Origin: a virus
IMG/VR virus record: IMGVR_UViG_3300031787_007614
Location: 186,001 to 250,000 of that record
Length of the DNA stretch: 64,000 nt
Strand: one strand, 5' to 3'
The notes below the pieces were generated by a model. The model saw nothing but the letters and a program-made list of their open reading frames with translations. It was not told the origin of the DNA and searched no databases. Shown one piece after another: positions 50,602 to 60,521 of this stretch (its first letter is position 1; the number at the start of each line of letters is the position of its first letter). The position numbers and the translations under genes were made by a program.

Positions 50602-51999
50602 ATGCAACAATTTTTTTACGACGAACAGATACGCAGATTCTTACTGCAATTCACTAGAATCTTTTCGGGGTTCCAAATTGAGTATGGCAGAGAAGAAGGC
50701 AGCGAGAATGCGGCCTTGCTTAGAGTTCCAATCAGATATGGTGATTCAAGTAGAAACGCACAAACCATATTGCAGGACAACTCACGCAACAGCTTGCCGT
50801 CAACTCCGTTGATGACATTTTACATCACTGCACTAGATTATGATAGACCCAGAATCCAAGAGCCTTACCATGTGAGTAAGGTTTCTGTACGTCAACGCAC
50901 CTACGATACCAGCACTGAAACTTACGAAACCACTCAAGGCAATGCATTTACCATTGAACGCCTGATGCCTGTTCCGTACAAGCTGACTTTGAATTTAGAT
51001 TTGTGGACTTCAAATACCAATCAAAAATTGCAATTGCTTGAGCAAATTCTAACGCTGTTCAACCCCAGTTTGGAAATTCAAAGCACAGACAATTACATTG
51101 ACTGGACTTCATTGAGTGTGGTAGAACTAGATGGCACCACTTGGACGTCTAGAACTATCCCCATGGGTGCAGAAAATCCCATAGATATATGCACACTGAG
51201 ATTCACATTGCCAATCTGGATCAGTTCACCTGCCAAAGTTAAAAAATTGGGTGTGGTGGAAAGAGTTATTGCCAGTGTGTTTGATGCACAAGGCGATGCT
51301 GTTGATGCTATCACAAACAATGATTTGTTGTTGGGTACTAGACAAGTGATCACACCCTACAACTATGCCACAGTGTTGATTGGCAACAAAATACAAATTT
51401 TGCGACCTCCAAGTTCTGTAGAAGAACCCAGCAACAGCAGTCTTACTCCAACTAACATTGTAGGCAACAGCAACTTGTTGTGGCCAGCAGTTATTGATGC
51501 ATACGGTGTTCTGCGGCCCGGAATAAGTCAAATTTATTTAGAACAACCAGATGGGTCTGAGGTTGTTGGTACCATTGCCCTTGACCCAAATGATGATCGA
51601 TTTGTGTTGTATGATATAGACATTGACACTGCGCCACAAAACACACTGGATGCAATTGACGCTGTGATTAACCCACAAGCAAGTGGCCCGTTAAACGGAT
51701 TAGACAGTGCGCTAGAAGGGCAAAGATATTTGCTTACCGAAAGCACAGGATCTGCTGGCAATTCAGGACCTGCTGAGGCCTGGATAGGAGCCAATGGCAG
51801 GCCACTTGTTGCCGAAGCCAATGATGTAATTGAGTACTCAAACAACTACTGGCGTGTGGTTTTTAGAGCCAATGGACAACCTGCTGGCCAGTATGTGACC
51901 AACATAACCACCAGTCAACAGTATATGTGGACTGGTGACGCATGGATGAAAAGTTATCAAGGATACTACCCGGGAGGCCAATGGAGACTGGTGCTGTAA
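50602..51999 (+). CDS. gp15: Tail sheath stabiliser/completion protein gp15
   Basis: A 465-residue protein (T4 gp15 is 272). MQQFFYDEQIRRFLLQFTRI, VPIRYGDSSRN, RLMPVPYKLTLNLDLWTSNT and LEQILTLFNPSLEIQSTDNY form the conserved core (residues 1-220). PIWISSPAKVKKLG closes the core. The remaining ~240 residues are a beta-rich extension not in T4. gp15 caps the tail as a hexamer and binds the neck. Its start is two bases after gp14. Confidence 0.92.
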   Translation: MQQFFYDEQIRRFLLQFTRIFSGFQIEYGREEGSENAALLRVPIRYGDSSRNAQTILQDNSRNSLPSTPLMTFYITALDYDRPRIQEPYHVSKVSVRQRTYDTSTETYETTQGNAFTIERLMPVPYKLTLNLDLWTSNTNQKLQLLEQILTLFNPSLEIQSTDNYIDWTSLSVVELDGTTWTSRTIPMGAENPIDICTLRFTLPIWISSPAKVKKLGVVERVIASVFDAQGDAVDAITNNDLLLGTRQVITPYNYATVLIGNKIQILRPPSSVEEPSNSSLTPTNIVGNSNLLWPAVIDAYGVLRPGISQIYLEQPDGSEVVGTIALDPNDDRFVLYDIDIDTAPQNTLDAIDAVINPQASGPLNGLDSALEGQRYLLTESTGSAGNSGPAEAWIGANGRPLVAEANDVIEYSNNYWRVVFRANGQPAGQYVTNITTSQQYMWTGDAWMKSYQGYYPGGQWRLVL

Positions 52000-52421
52000 A
52001 AGCTGTGGGTGTTTGGTTTAGAGCCAGCAACACTGGCCGTTATCTTTATTTGTTGCGCAACGATTCAAAACATCCAGGTGCATGGGGATTGCCGGGGGGC
52101 AAAGTGGAAACTGGCGAAACTCTACTGGGTGGTATGGAACGCGAATGCATTGAAGAACTGGGAAGTTTTCCTGTTTACCAACGCCTGGTTCCTTTGGAAA
52201 AATTCACATCAGCAGATTTAAACTTTGAATATCACACCTGGGTATGTGTGGTTGCTGAAGAATTTCAACCCACACTAAATCACGAACACTTAGGATATGC
52301 ATGGATAGACAAAGGCACCTGGCCCAAGCCCATGCATCCAGGCTTGTGGTCAACTGTGAATATTGTAGCAATTCAGGACAAGATAGACATTGTTGAACGC
52401 TATCTTGCCACTGAACATTAA
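51981..52421 (+). CDS. Nudix hydrolase
   Basis: From the ATG at 51981 (GGGAGG upstream, inside gp15) the protein has 146 residues. The Nudix box GX5EX7REUXEEXGU runs from G40 to G61, with E46, R54, E55, E58 and E59. GAWGLPGG directly precedes it. A GDP-mannose hydrolase- or MutT-like substrate is possible, but the flanks do not settle it. Overlap of 19 bases with gp15 and late co-transcription with tail genes is unusual. T4 NudE-like function is one possibility. Confidence 0.88.
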   Translation: METGAVKAVGVWFRASNTGRYLYLLRNDSKHPGAWGLPGGKVETGETLLGGMERECIEELGSFPVYQRLVPLEKFTSADLNFEYHTWVCVVAEEFQPTLNHEHLGYAWIDKGTWPKPMHPGLWSTVNIVAIQDKIDIVERYLATEH

Positions 52422-55400
52422 GCCTGACTTTCTTGGAAGCTCAGTTGAATTTCACCCACTGGAGTTGACTGAGTTGACAGTGCAGTAATTTGTACAGCCA
52501 ACACTTCTGGTCCATTTGGGAAAGTTCCTGTGCCAGGCACTGCACTGGTACCAATTTGTTTGACTGAGCTTAGGTTCAACACTCCTTGGTTTGTAGAACT
52601 GACTGGAATAGCAAACAGTCGCTCGCCACCATTAATGTCAGCAGTGATAGCTTGAATTGTCAGCGTTAAATCATTAGCAGTGGTTGATCCACCTAGCGCA
52701 TTACCAAGAATTTTAATAGTATCTCCCACAGCATATCCAGTACCAGCTACTTGAACTGAAATTTGAGTGGTTGTGGTATTATATGCGGTGCCAGCAGCAG
52801 TCAGTGTCACTGTTAAATTTGCACCTGTTCCAGAACTTGATATGTTGGTTGGAGCAAGGTTAGCATACACTCTTTGGCCACTGGTGGTTACTTTTACGCC
52901 CGAGCGACTCATACCACCAGTGGTATTAAAAGGAGCACCAGTCAAACCACCAGTTGATTCTGAAGTGAAACGAGGCGCCACTGAGAATTGACTAAAGCTA
53001 GGCTGGAAGCCACCGCCCGAATTGTTCAGCCCCTGCCAAGAAGTGTTGGCAGAATCTATATTGTTGGGATTCAAAATACCTTCAATTAGATATCTACCAG
53101 CTCCCACTTGCACGTTTAGATCGATCAGTGTCAACTGCGCACGATTGATCAAATCTCTTACTCCCAAGTCACCAATGATACCATTGCTAACGCTAGGAGC
53201 CAATCGCATGGCAAATGCCACTTGCTTTGCACCAATTGTGGCTGGCAAGCCGTAGTTTGATCTATTGTAGGTAAATTGATAGCCTTCGTCACCATCAAAA
53301 TTACCGTCCATGATCACTGAACTACCCCAGTGATTAACCAGCGGAGTACAAGTATTGCTGATCAATATCACACCAGTGTTGTCAGTATGCGAAGCAGCTG
53401 GACCTCCTGTGAAGCTGCGACTTGCACCTTCAACCCATTGTGTAAACGTTGCATTTCGTGTGCAACCAGTTAGGTCATTGCCACTCTTACCTGAATACTT
53501 AATAATCTCACTGTCAATCATCACATACACTGGATATGTTACGCTGGCCGCAGGATAGTCTGTTGCGTCACGTAAACTAATTGTGGTGTCTGCATCTGTA
53601 ATGCCGCCATCAAGACTGCTGGTAGCAGTTTCGTTAATGGCTTCGTATCTTGCTGGCAAGTTACCTGAACGCATGTAAGCTTCGTTGTTCAAGTTGTTGT
53701 TAGGACGACGATGTGCATGAATAAATCTGCCATCTTGTCCACGCACCATCCAAGTCACGTAGCCAGCACCGTACCATGAATACTCAATTGCCAACATCTG
53801 CATTTTGTTGGTATCAATAGTATACCCGCTTGCGCCTGTGCCATCAATTGGATCAATGTTATAGTCACTTTGACGAACTCTAATTTCATTACGCAAAGTC
53901 ATTTTTACACGAGTCTGATTGCTCACTCCGCGGAAAGTGGGCACAATGGTCATGGCATTGTTGTCAATCACACTGGTCACTGTGTGAGTCATGCCCTTGA
54001 TTACCACTACGTCACCGTTGTTGAGTTGATCTTGGAATCTACAGTTTCCATCACCTGTAACAAGGTTGGATCCCACTCCAACTGACACAAGGCCAGCTGT
54101 TTGGAACGTGCTGGTGCGTTGAACTGCATTCAATGATATGCCATCAGATTCCCAAAATAGTCCGTTTTGATCATCAAAAATTCCAGCACGGATGCTTGAA
54201 CCGTGCCAGGCTGTGATAAACAATCTTGGTTGTTGCCCTAACTCTGGTGCAACACTTCCTAGCGAGCCTTGCGCCTGTACAACAAAACTGACATCTGATG
54301 TGATACTGGTCACAATATACCCTGAAGCATCGTAACCACTAGTAGTAATACCACTGATGGTTACTGTTGCGCCAGCATTGAGACCGTGTTCAACATCTGT
54401 GGTAACTGTGATATTGCTGTTGACTGTTGTTCCGTCAGCACTCAGAGCAGAAATGTCAAATGTTGGCTTGAGCATGGTACCAGATGAAAACAGGATACCT
54501 TTACCAGATTGATAACGGAAATATTTTTTGGTCTGTCTAGTAGCGGAAGCACCACGTGTGGGAGTGCCTGGGCCTAATATAACGCCGCCGTCAAATGGTC
54601 TTGGTAAAAACACTGCGTTACTTCGCACATTAATTGTACCAGCCAAACTACCGCTTACTGCGGCTCCAGTTTTGGCAGTGTATGTAAATGTAGTTGTGCT
54701 GGGCACAGAAATTATAAAAAACGATCCTTCAGCATAAGCTTCGTTAGTACCTGAGCTCAGACTGACCAAGATTGGAGTGCCAGGTACCATGCCATGTGCA
54801 TAGGTTGTGGTCACTGTGATTGTGCTAGGATTGCCGCCATCACTCACAATAGACACAACGTCCAAATCTGCACCAGTATACGGGAATGCCTGTCTGATTG
54901 TGGAATCAAATTGATTGATTGGATAACCAGGTGCTAGATTCAAACTTCTACGTGGATAGTAAAAGAAATTGTTGGTGTTTGCAGAATATACCAAACCAAT
55001 ACCTTCAGCATTAGAACTGGCTGAATTTTGATTGCTTACATACTCGTTCACATCAATTGGAGTGTCACTTTGATTAACGCCAACTTGAGGAAGATTGTTA
55101 GATCCTGTGGCATAAAATATTCCAGTCAATCTCACCATTGGTGATCCTGCGCCGGCTGCTGTCAATGCTGTGGTATTATTGATGCCTCTAGAAATTGTTT
55201 GAGTTCCGTTTACAGCAGTGCTGATCACAGTATGTTGCACAATTTCTACGTTACTGCTGAGTTTTTGCATGACTGTGCCTGTAGCAAAAGCATTAGCAGC
55301 AGTGGTATTGTACCAACCTCTGTTCAAGTTAATAGCTGTGCCGTTGCCCACACTCTGCACTTGCGCAATTTCTAAAGTACTTACAGGATAGATGTTTGCG

Positions 55401-56371
55401 CCAATGATGATGTTTGCGCCAGCACCGTTAGTGTTGTTGGTCTGTCGAGTAACTGTTAAAGCATTAGCAGCTACGTTAGTCACTGCCATGACTTCATACA
55501 CGTTGCCAGTGATTGTTTCAGCAATAACATAAGAACCATCCACAATACCTGACGCATTGGCCACGTTAACTGTGGTTGTTGCAGTGCTGGTAATATTGGC
55601 TACTGCAATTGTGGTACCACCAGAAGTGGGTCTGCCAATCAATATCACGTTATCCAATGCAGTGAACCCAGTGGTACTGGCCAAAGTAAATGTTCTTTCT
55701 GCTGAACTGTTGACTGCGGTTGTGAGATAGTTGCTAGTAAATGGTGTGACATTACCTTGTGTTTGACTGATGATCAACGCATAGTCATTGGCTACCCATT
55801 GGGCAGTGCCAGGATTTTGCAATTTGAGACTGGTATCAACGTTGGATGTAATAACATCATCGCCGGCTATCAAACTAATATAACCATTGGTATTGATTGT
55901 TAAATCACCTCCAATGTCTTCAAAAAACCCAGGAATGTTGTTGTTGGTTGAAACGTTTTGCCACTTGGTGTTTTGCAAACCATATTCAAAGTCAGCGTCA
56001 ATCAAGGCTTCTGGATTTGAAATACGATTACGTCCAATTGCGTCTTCGCCAAACGCCCAAGGTTCAACTACTAAACTACGTTCTTCAACATAAACTGCTA
56101 ATTTATCAGTGTTAACGTATGCACTGGTATCTAAATCCAAAGTGATAGTTGTTACACCAGCATAGGCTGTGGGGAATGTTGCAGTTGGGCCCGCTGCCCA
56201 TGACACTGTACCACCCATGGTAGGATCGGCAAAGTTGTAGATAGCAACATTGTATGTTGTATCATAGATAGCCAGAATGTCAGCCAGGTTGTATCTGTCT
56301 GGCACCTTCACTGTGCCTAAACCAGCAGTTCCTGGGGTAAACGAATACTCGTATAATCTTTTTCTTGCCAT
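52418..56371 (-). CDS. Giant virion/fibre protein (1317 residues)
   Basis: A Thr/Asn/Gly-rich beta protein. The first ~110 residues (RKRLYEYSFTPGTAGLGTVK, then AVYVEERSLVVEPWAFGEDA) form a conserved-looking head domain, probably the tail attachment. The middle is a long run of strands with repeated TATTTVNVA- and NNTTALTAA-type segments. RFIHAHRRPNNNLNNEAYMR near 930 recalls NHANQPGNTKVYMTT in the 30152 protein, as does a YEAINETAT/YEITNTAT pair, so both share a domain. No enzyme motif. It ends four bases into the Nudix gene. Confidence 0.72.
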   Translation of the reverse strand: MARKRLYEYSFTPGTAGLGTVKVPDRYNLADILAIYDTTYNVAIYNFADPTMGGTVSWAAGPTATFPTAYAGVTTITLDLDTSAYVNTDKLAVYVEERSLVVEPWAFGEDAIGRNRISNPEALIDADFEYGLQNTKWQNVSTNNNIPGFFEDIGGDLTINTNGYISLIAGDDVITSNVDTSLKLQNPGTAQWVANDYALIISQTQGNVTPFTSNYLTTAVNSSAERTFTLASTTGFTALDNVILIGRPTSGGTTIAVANITSTATTTVNVANASGIVDGSYVIAETITGNVYEVMAVTNVAANALTVTRQTNNTNGAGANIIIGANIYPVSTLEIAQVQSVGNGTAINLNRGWYNTTAANAFATGTVMQKLSSNVEIVQHTVISTAVNGTQTISRGINNTTALTAAGAGSPMVRLTGIFYATGSNNLPQVGVNQSDTPIDVNEYVSNQNSASSNAEGIGLVYSANTNNFFYYPRRSLNLAPGYPINQFDSTIRQAFPYTGADLDVVSIVSDGGNPSTITVTTTYAHGMVPGTPILVSLSSGTNEAYAEGSFFIISVPSTTTFTYTAKTGAAVSGSLAGTINVRSNAVFLPRPFDGGVILGPGTPTRGASATRQTKKYFRYQSGKGILFSSGTMLKPTFDISALSADGTTVNSNITVTTDVEHGLNAGATVTISGITTSGYDASGYIVTSITSDVSFVVQAQGSLGSVAPELGQQPRLFITAWHGSSIRAGIFDDQNGLFWESDGISLNAVQRTSTFQTAGLVSVGVGSNLVTGDGNCRFQDQLNNGDVVVIKGMTHTVTSVIDNNAMTIVPTFRGVSNQTRVKMTLRNEIRVRQSDYNIDPIDGTGASGYTIDTNKMQMLAIEYSWYGAGYVTWMVRGQDGRFIHAHRRPNNNLNNEAYMRSGNLPARYEAINETATSSLDGGITDADTTISLRDATDYPAASVTYPVYVMIDSEIIKYSGKSGNDLTGCTRNATFTQWVEGASRSFTGGPAASHTDNTGVILISNTCTPLVNHWGSSVIMDGNFDGDEGYQFTYNRSNYGLPATIGAKQVAFAMRLAPSVSNGIIGDLGVRDLINRAQLTLIDLNVQVGAGRYLIEGILNPNNIDSANTSWQGLNNSGGGFQPSFSQFSVAPRFTSESTGGLTGAPFNTTGGMSRSGVKVTTSGQRVYANLAPTNISSSGTGANLTVTLTAAGTAYNTTTTQISVQVAGTGYAVGDTIKILGNALGGSTTANDLTLTIQAITADINGGERLFAIPVSSTNQGVLNLSSVKQIGTSAVPGTGTFPNGPEVLAVQITALSTQSTPVGEIQLSFQESQA

Positions 56372-56374
56372 CTT

Positions 56375-56767
56375 TTAAACTCCAAATATAATTTGTCCGG
56401 CAGTTAGTCTAGCTTGTGTACTAGCACTGAACTTGTCATAACTCACAGCACCTGTGGCTATTTTACTGTTGATAACAGTGGCATCGCTGGGTGTGCCTGT
56501 ATATAGTGTGTCGCCAAACAACAACGCAAAGAACGGTGTGTTGTTTACAGGTGCTACAGAAAAACTTATGGTAGAAGCTGTTACGCTGAAATCTACACCA
56601 GGATTTAATGGAATGTTGTTTAGCACTACCAACATTGCATACGCAGTTGGTGGTGTAAAACTCACACCACCCACAGTGATGTTGAATGTCTGCGTGGATC
56701 CATTAAAAGTCAACGCATCCATTTTACGGTATTGTCCCAATACAGGTGAATAACCTACATAAGCCAT
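56375..56767 (-). CDS. Fibre-associated adaptor protein
   Basis: A 130-residue protein beginning MAYVGYSPVLGQYRKMDALT. This start is related to MSYVGLNPQQQLLNTSTQTF of the next fibre. NNIPLNPGVDFSVTASTISF and GTPSDATVINSKIATGAVSY are typical of fibre-head repeats in aquatic phages. It is probably a connector between fibres. Its ATG overlaps the stop of the long fibre gene (TAATG). Confidence 0.65.
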   Translation of the reverse strand: MAYVGYSPVLGQYRKMDALTFNGSTQTFNITVGGVSFTPPTAYAMLVVLNNIPLNPGVDFSVTASTISFSVAPVNNTPFFALLFGDTLYTGTPSDATVINSKIATGAVSYDKFSASTQARLTAGQIIFGV

Positions 56768-59700
56768 TATAATCTTCCTACAACAATTTCAATCGTACCT
56801 TGATCGCCATCAAAGTCTTGCAATGCTTTGCCTATCACTGTGCCCATTGCAGGAGTAGCACAGGCCTGCGCACGACCGTTGATTGCTGACACCATCATGT
56901 CGCCTTTCTTCACAGGTCCAATCACTTGCGCTGGAACTCGTCCAGTTAGTGCCACTGCCACAATGTGTTCAGCTTCCATCACACTGTTCATCAAGTGTGC
57001 AGGATTGGTAGAAACCACACCAGCCACTTTGGGGTCACTGACCTTGTTTGCCATTGTGACTTCGTTGTCACCGCCAAACACCAACACAGTGCCTGGTGCA
57101 TACACGGCATCGGCAGAATAATTTTCTGCCAAGTCAGCGTATTGTGCTGTGGTTGCTTTCAAGAAACCAGTGTTGAAATACACTGTTGAACTACCAATGT
57201 TACCAACGCCGTTGCCGTTGCCATTGATAATGTTGCCGCCAGTAATTGATCCTGTGCCAACTGTTAATCCAGCAAATGTTGGAGTTGCACCTGTTGCTAC
57301 TGACTGTCCAATACTAATTGTAACAGCACCTGTTGCTCCACTTACGCCAACACCTGTGCCAGCCACAGCTGATGTAACACCAGTGTTGGTAATTGAAACT
57401 GCACCAGTAGCATTGGTATTGGTGCTTAATCCACTGCTGGTGGTGATGTTTGTAACACCTGAGTGAGTGTGGTCTGCTCGGGCAAAAGTTGTACCTGTTC
57501 CAACTGCGGCTGACCCAACTGCACCTGGTGAAGTTGAGCTGGCTTGACCAATAACAAATGCAGTAGTTGCCACTTGTGTAGTATTGGTATTTTGAGCTGC
57601 GGTTGGTGCTGCCAAGTTACCAGCAGTTGAAATATTGCCGCCTGTGATGTTGCCAACTGCACTCAATGCAAGCGTGGCATTGACGTTAGCGCCTGTGATA
57701 TTGCCTGTGGTTGCTACAGCACTGATAATGTTACCGCTCAAACTCAACTGAGCTGCCAACACAGTGCCAGCTGCTGAAATGTTAGCTGCTGCCAACACGT
57801 TGGCTGTGGCACTAACAATTGATCCTTGCACTAGTGTGGTGCCTAAAATATTACCGCCAGCAATGTTGCCAGCTGATGTTATGTTACCAGTTGATGTAAT
57901 AATTCCAGCAGTAACTAAATTACCGCCTGTGACGTTGCCTGTTGCACTCACACCACCTGAACCTGCTGTGACTGCTGTGGTTGCAGTGACATTGCCACCA
58001 ACCACGTTGCCTGTGGCACTAACAGCACCACCTGCAGATATAGCACCACCTGTGATAATGTTGCCGCCTGTGATATTACCTGTGGCACTGGCAATTCCAC
58101 CAGTAAGTACGTTTCCACCTGTGATGTTACCAGTGGCACTGACTGAAGTACTTTGAACCAATGTGGTTGCAATTACGTTTCCGCCAACCACATTACCTGT
58201 AGATGAAACTATTCCACCAGTATTGATGTTACCACCAATCACATTACCCACAATTGACAATATACCTGTGCTACTTAAACTTCCAACCAGTGTTGTGCCG
58301 CCGTACCATTTGAAAAATTGCGAACCGTCATTGCCTGGCACGCTGTTCCATAGCGTACTGATGTCAATACCAATGGCATAATCTGCATTGGTTGCACCCA
58401 CCGAAGGGAATAATGTAATTTTAGTACCAGCACTTCTTGTGGTATATGCCGGAGCATCGGTACCGTTTGTGTTGAAATCAATTCGATTGTTACCAGCACC
58501 ATTCAAGAAAATTTGGCCTGCATTAGCCGCTGAGCTGCCAAGTTTAGATGATATTATCTGACCAGCTGTGGTTATGTTACCACCAATTACGTTAGCAGTG
58601 GCGCTAACTACACCACCAGTTGTGATGTTGCCGCCTGCTATGTTTGCAGAAGATGTTACGCCACCGTCACCAGTGATTGTTCCCACCGCTGATATTGTGC
58701 CACCAGCAGTGATATCTGTAGTTGCCGCAACTGTTGTGCCAGCACTAACACCATTTGCTGCACTAAAACTGTCTCCGTATACAACACCAGCTGCCGAAAC
58801 TGATCCAGCTGTGGTTACGTTACCACCAATGACGTTACCACCAGCGCTGGCTTGACCAGCTGTGCGCAAGTTACCACCTGTGACATTGCCAGTGGCCAAT
58901 ACCAAACCGCCAGTGTTGACGTTTGCACCAGTAATGTTACCTGCGGCGCTGAACATGCCGCCTGTTAAAATGTTACCAGCAGATATGTTAGCTGCTGAAG
59001 TTATGTTGCCTGTGCCAGTTACTTCGCCAGCTGTGGTTATGTTACCACCTGTGACGTTGCCAGTTACCAAAAGTGTAGTTGATCCACTTATGGCACCAGT
59101 TACAACAAGGCCGCCTGACCAAACTGTGGCAATTGTTACTCCATTAACGTTGTTAACAATATTACCAGCTGCTGATGGAATAATAACTCGACTGGTACCA
59201 TTGAAAATTTGACTGGTCTCAGTTGTAATACCACTCAGCAATGCACCGTTGCCCAAAATATATGTTCCACTAACGTTGCCTGTAGCACTCAAATTGGCCA
59301 GAATCAAATCATTGTATGTGAAACTGGCATTGGCTGTGTCAACAACTGTGGTTGGTTTGACGATTAGATTACCAAAGAGTTTGTATTTGGCATCTGTGAT
59401 GTCACGGAAATATCCAGAATAACGTGTGTTGACGCCATCAAAGTATTCAGTGATCACACCAGAATCGAATGTGTCACCCGGATTGGCATTGGCCAAGAAG
59501 ATAAACGGATCGTTTACCTCTAAACTGTCTGTGCCTGTTGTGGTAAATGTTCCATTAACTGTAAAATCGCCCACACAGGTAATGTCGCCGCCAATATTTA
59601 AGTTACCAACAATGCCTGCACCACCTGCCACAGTTAATGCGCCAGTGGTTACATTGCCACTGTTAGTAGCATTGGTAATGGTCACTGCTCCGCTGGTGTT

Positions 59701-60183
59701 GATATTACCAGTAACGCCAACTCCACCTGTTACTGTCAACGCACCTGTTACATTGCTGGTTGATTCAACATTACTACTGAAAGTGGCACGATTGCCACCT
59801 GCCACAGTCATGACCATTGTGGTAGCATTTGGCCAATATATACCAGTGTTGTTGGCTGCTACTGAGTACACACTAGGTGCGCCAACTGTGCCAGCGCCAA
59901 ATGCGTTGGCTGTGAGATTTAAAGAGTTAAGTGCGCCTGCACGATAGGTAACCGTGATGTTGTTGGTACCACTAGGAGGTGGTGTTTGAAACAACAAACT
60001 TACATTTTCGGCTTCGTAGTCAGTGAATGGACGTTGTAGAGTTTGGTCAATCATCACGTCCAAGTCAGACGCTGATGCAACGGCTCGACCCAAAGTGAAC
60101 TGATATGCTACCGCATTGCCACTAAAGGTCTGTGTGCTGGTGTTCAGCAGTTGTTGTTGCGGATTTAGGCCAACGTAACTCAT
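56767..60183 (-). CDS. Long tail fibre with 17-residue repeats and C-terminal processing-like domain
   Basis: A 1138-residue protein. Residues ~1-330 form the N-terminal attachment region (QFTLGRAVASASDLDVMIDQ). From ~360 to ~940 it is built of 17-residue units such as ATGNVTGGNLRTAGQAS, predicted to form a beta-solenoid or triple beta-helix. The C-terminus from TTAQYADLAENYSADAVYAP through VAGVVSTNPAHLMNSVMEAE and ALTGRVPAQVIGPVKKGD resembles the autoproteolytic (peptidase G2-type) end domain of phage appendages. The repeats differ in small residues only, so the length can change by recombination. Confidence 0.8.
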   Translation of the reverse strand: MSYVGLNPQQQLLNTSTQTFSGNAVAYQFTLGRAVASASDLDVMIDQTLQRPFTDYEAENVSLLFQTPPPSGTNNITVTYRAGALNSLNLTANAFGAGTVGAPSVYSVAANNTGIYWPNATTMVMTVAGGNRATFSSNVESTSNVTGALTVTGGVGVTGNINTSGAVTITNATNSGNVTTGALTVAGGAGIVGNLNIGGDITCVGDFTVNGTFTTTGTDSLEVNDPFIFLANANPGDTFDSGVITEYFDGVNTRYSGYFRDITDAKYKLFGNLIVKPTTVVDTANASFTYNDLILANLSATGNVSGTYILGNGALLSGITTETSQIFNGTSRVIIPSAAGNIVNNVNGVTIATVWSGGLVVTGAISGSTTLLVTGNVTGGNITTAGEVTGTGNITSAANISAGNILTGGMFSAAGNITGANVNTGGLVLATGNVTGGNLRTAGQASAGGNVIGGNVTTAGSVSAAGVVYGDSFSAANGVSAGTTVAATTDITAGGTISAVGTITGDGGVTSSANIAGGNITTGGVVSATANVIGGNITTAGQIISSKLGSSAANAGQIFLNGAGNNRIDFNTNGTDAPAYTTRSAGTKITLFPSVGATNADYAIGIDISTLWNSVPGNDGSQFFKWYGGTTLVGSLSSTGILSIVGNVIGGNINTGGIVSSTGNVVGGNVIATTLVQSTSVSATGNITGGNVLTGGIASATGNITGGNIITGGAISAGGAVSATGNVVGGNVTATTAVTAGSGGVSATGNVTGGNLVTAGIITSTGNITSAGNIAGGNILGTTLVQGSIVSATANVLAAANISAAGTVLAAQLSLSGNIISAVATTGNITGANVNATLALSAVGNITGGNISTAGNLAAPTAAQNTNTTQVATTAFVIGQASSTSPGAVGSAAVGTGTTFARADHTHSGVTNITTSSGLSTNTNATGAVSITNTGVTSAVAGTGVGVSGATGAVTISIGQSVATGATPTFAGLTVGTGSITGGNIINGNGNGVGNIGSSTVYFNTGFLKATTAQYADLAENYSADAVYAPGTVLVFGGDNEVTMANKVSDPKVAGVVSTNPAHLMNSVMEAEHIVAVALTGRVPAQVIGPVKKGDMMVSAINGRAQACATPAMGTVIGKALQDFDGDQGTIEIVVGRL
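57600..59100 (-). repeat. 51-bp coding repeats in the downstream fibre gene
   Basis: Units of about 51 bp encode GGN-containing 17-residue repeats. The DNA is visibly repetitive on the plus strand (ccaccagttgtgatgttgcc-like strings), with diverged spacing and point changes. Boundaries are approximate. Confidence 0.75.
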
Positions 60184-60518
60184 TATGTGATTTCCATTAT
60201 GCTCATTACTGCATCAATACTGGTAGCTGCGCTACTTTGAACTTGCAATTGATCTCCTGTGACCAACACAATCTTTTGATCGCCGCCTCCTACAACCAAA
60301 CTTGACCCTGCTGAAATAGGTGCATTTACTGCCAATCGAGTGGTTTGCGCTGCGTTATCTAAAATAATCACGTTGGCTGCAATTGCACTTGATGTGACAT
60401 TGGTCAAAGAAAGTCCAACCACAACTGCGGTTGTATTTGCCGCAACTGTGTACGCACCAACTGAGGTAGCTGTGGTTCCAACAAGTCTGCTGAGTTTTCG
60501 TGTAAAAGTGTTTGCCAT
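60183..60518 (-). CDS. Small virion protein between two fibres
   Basis: A 111-residue protein. An N-terminal basic stretch (MANTFTRKLSRLVGTTATSV) is followed by Ala/Val/Thr-rich strands (AVVVGLSLTNVTSSAIAANV, VVGGGDQKIVLVTGDQLQVQ). The layout is like small tail or fibre-tip proteins of the same family as 32857-33147. AGGAT precedes the ATG and its stop overlaps the next ATG (TAATG). Confidence 0.65.
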   Translation of the reverse strand: MANTFTRKLSRLVGTTATSVGAYTVAANTTAVVVGLSLTNVTSSAIAANVIILDNAAQTTRLAVNAPISAGSSLVVGGGDQKIVLVTGDQLQVQSSAATSIDAVMSIMEIT

Positions 60519-60521
60519 TTT

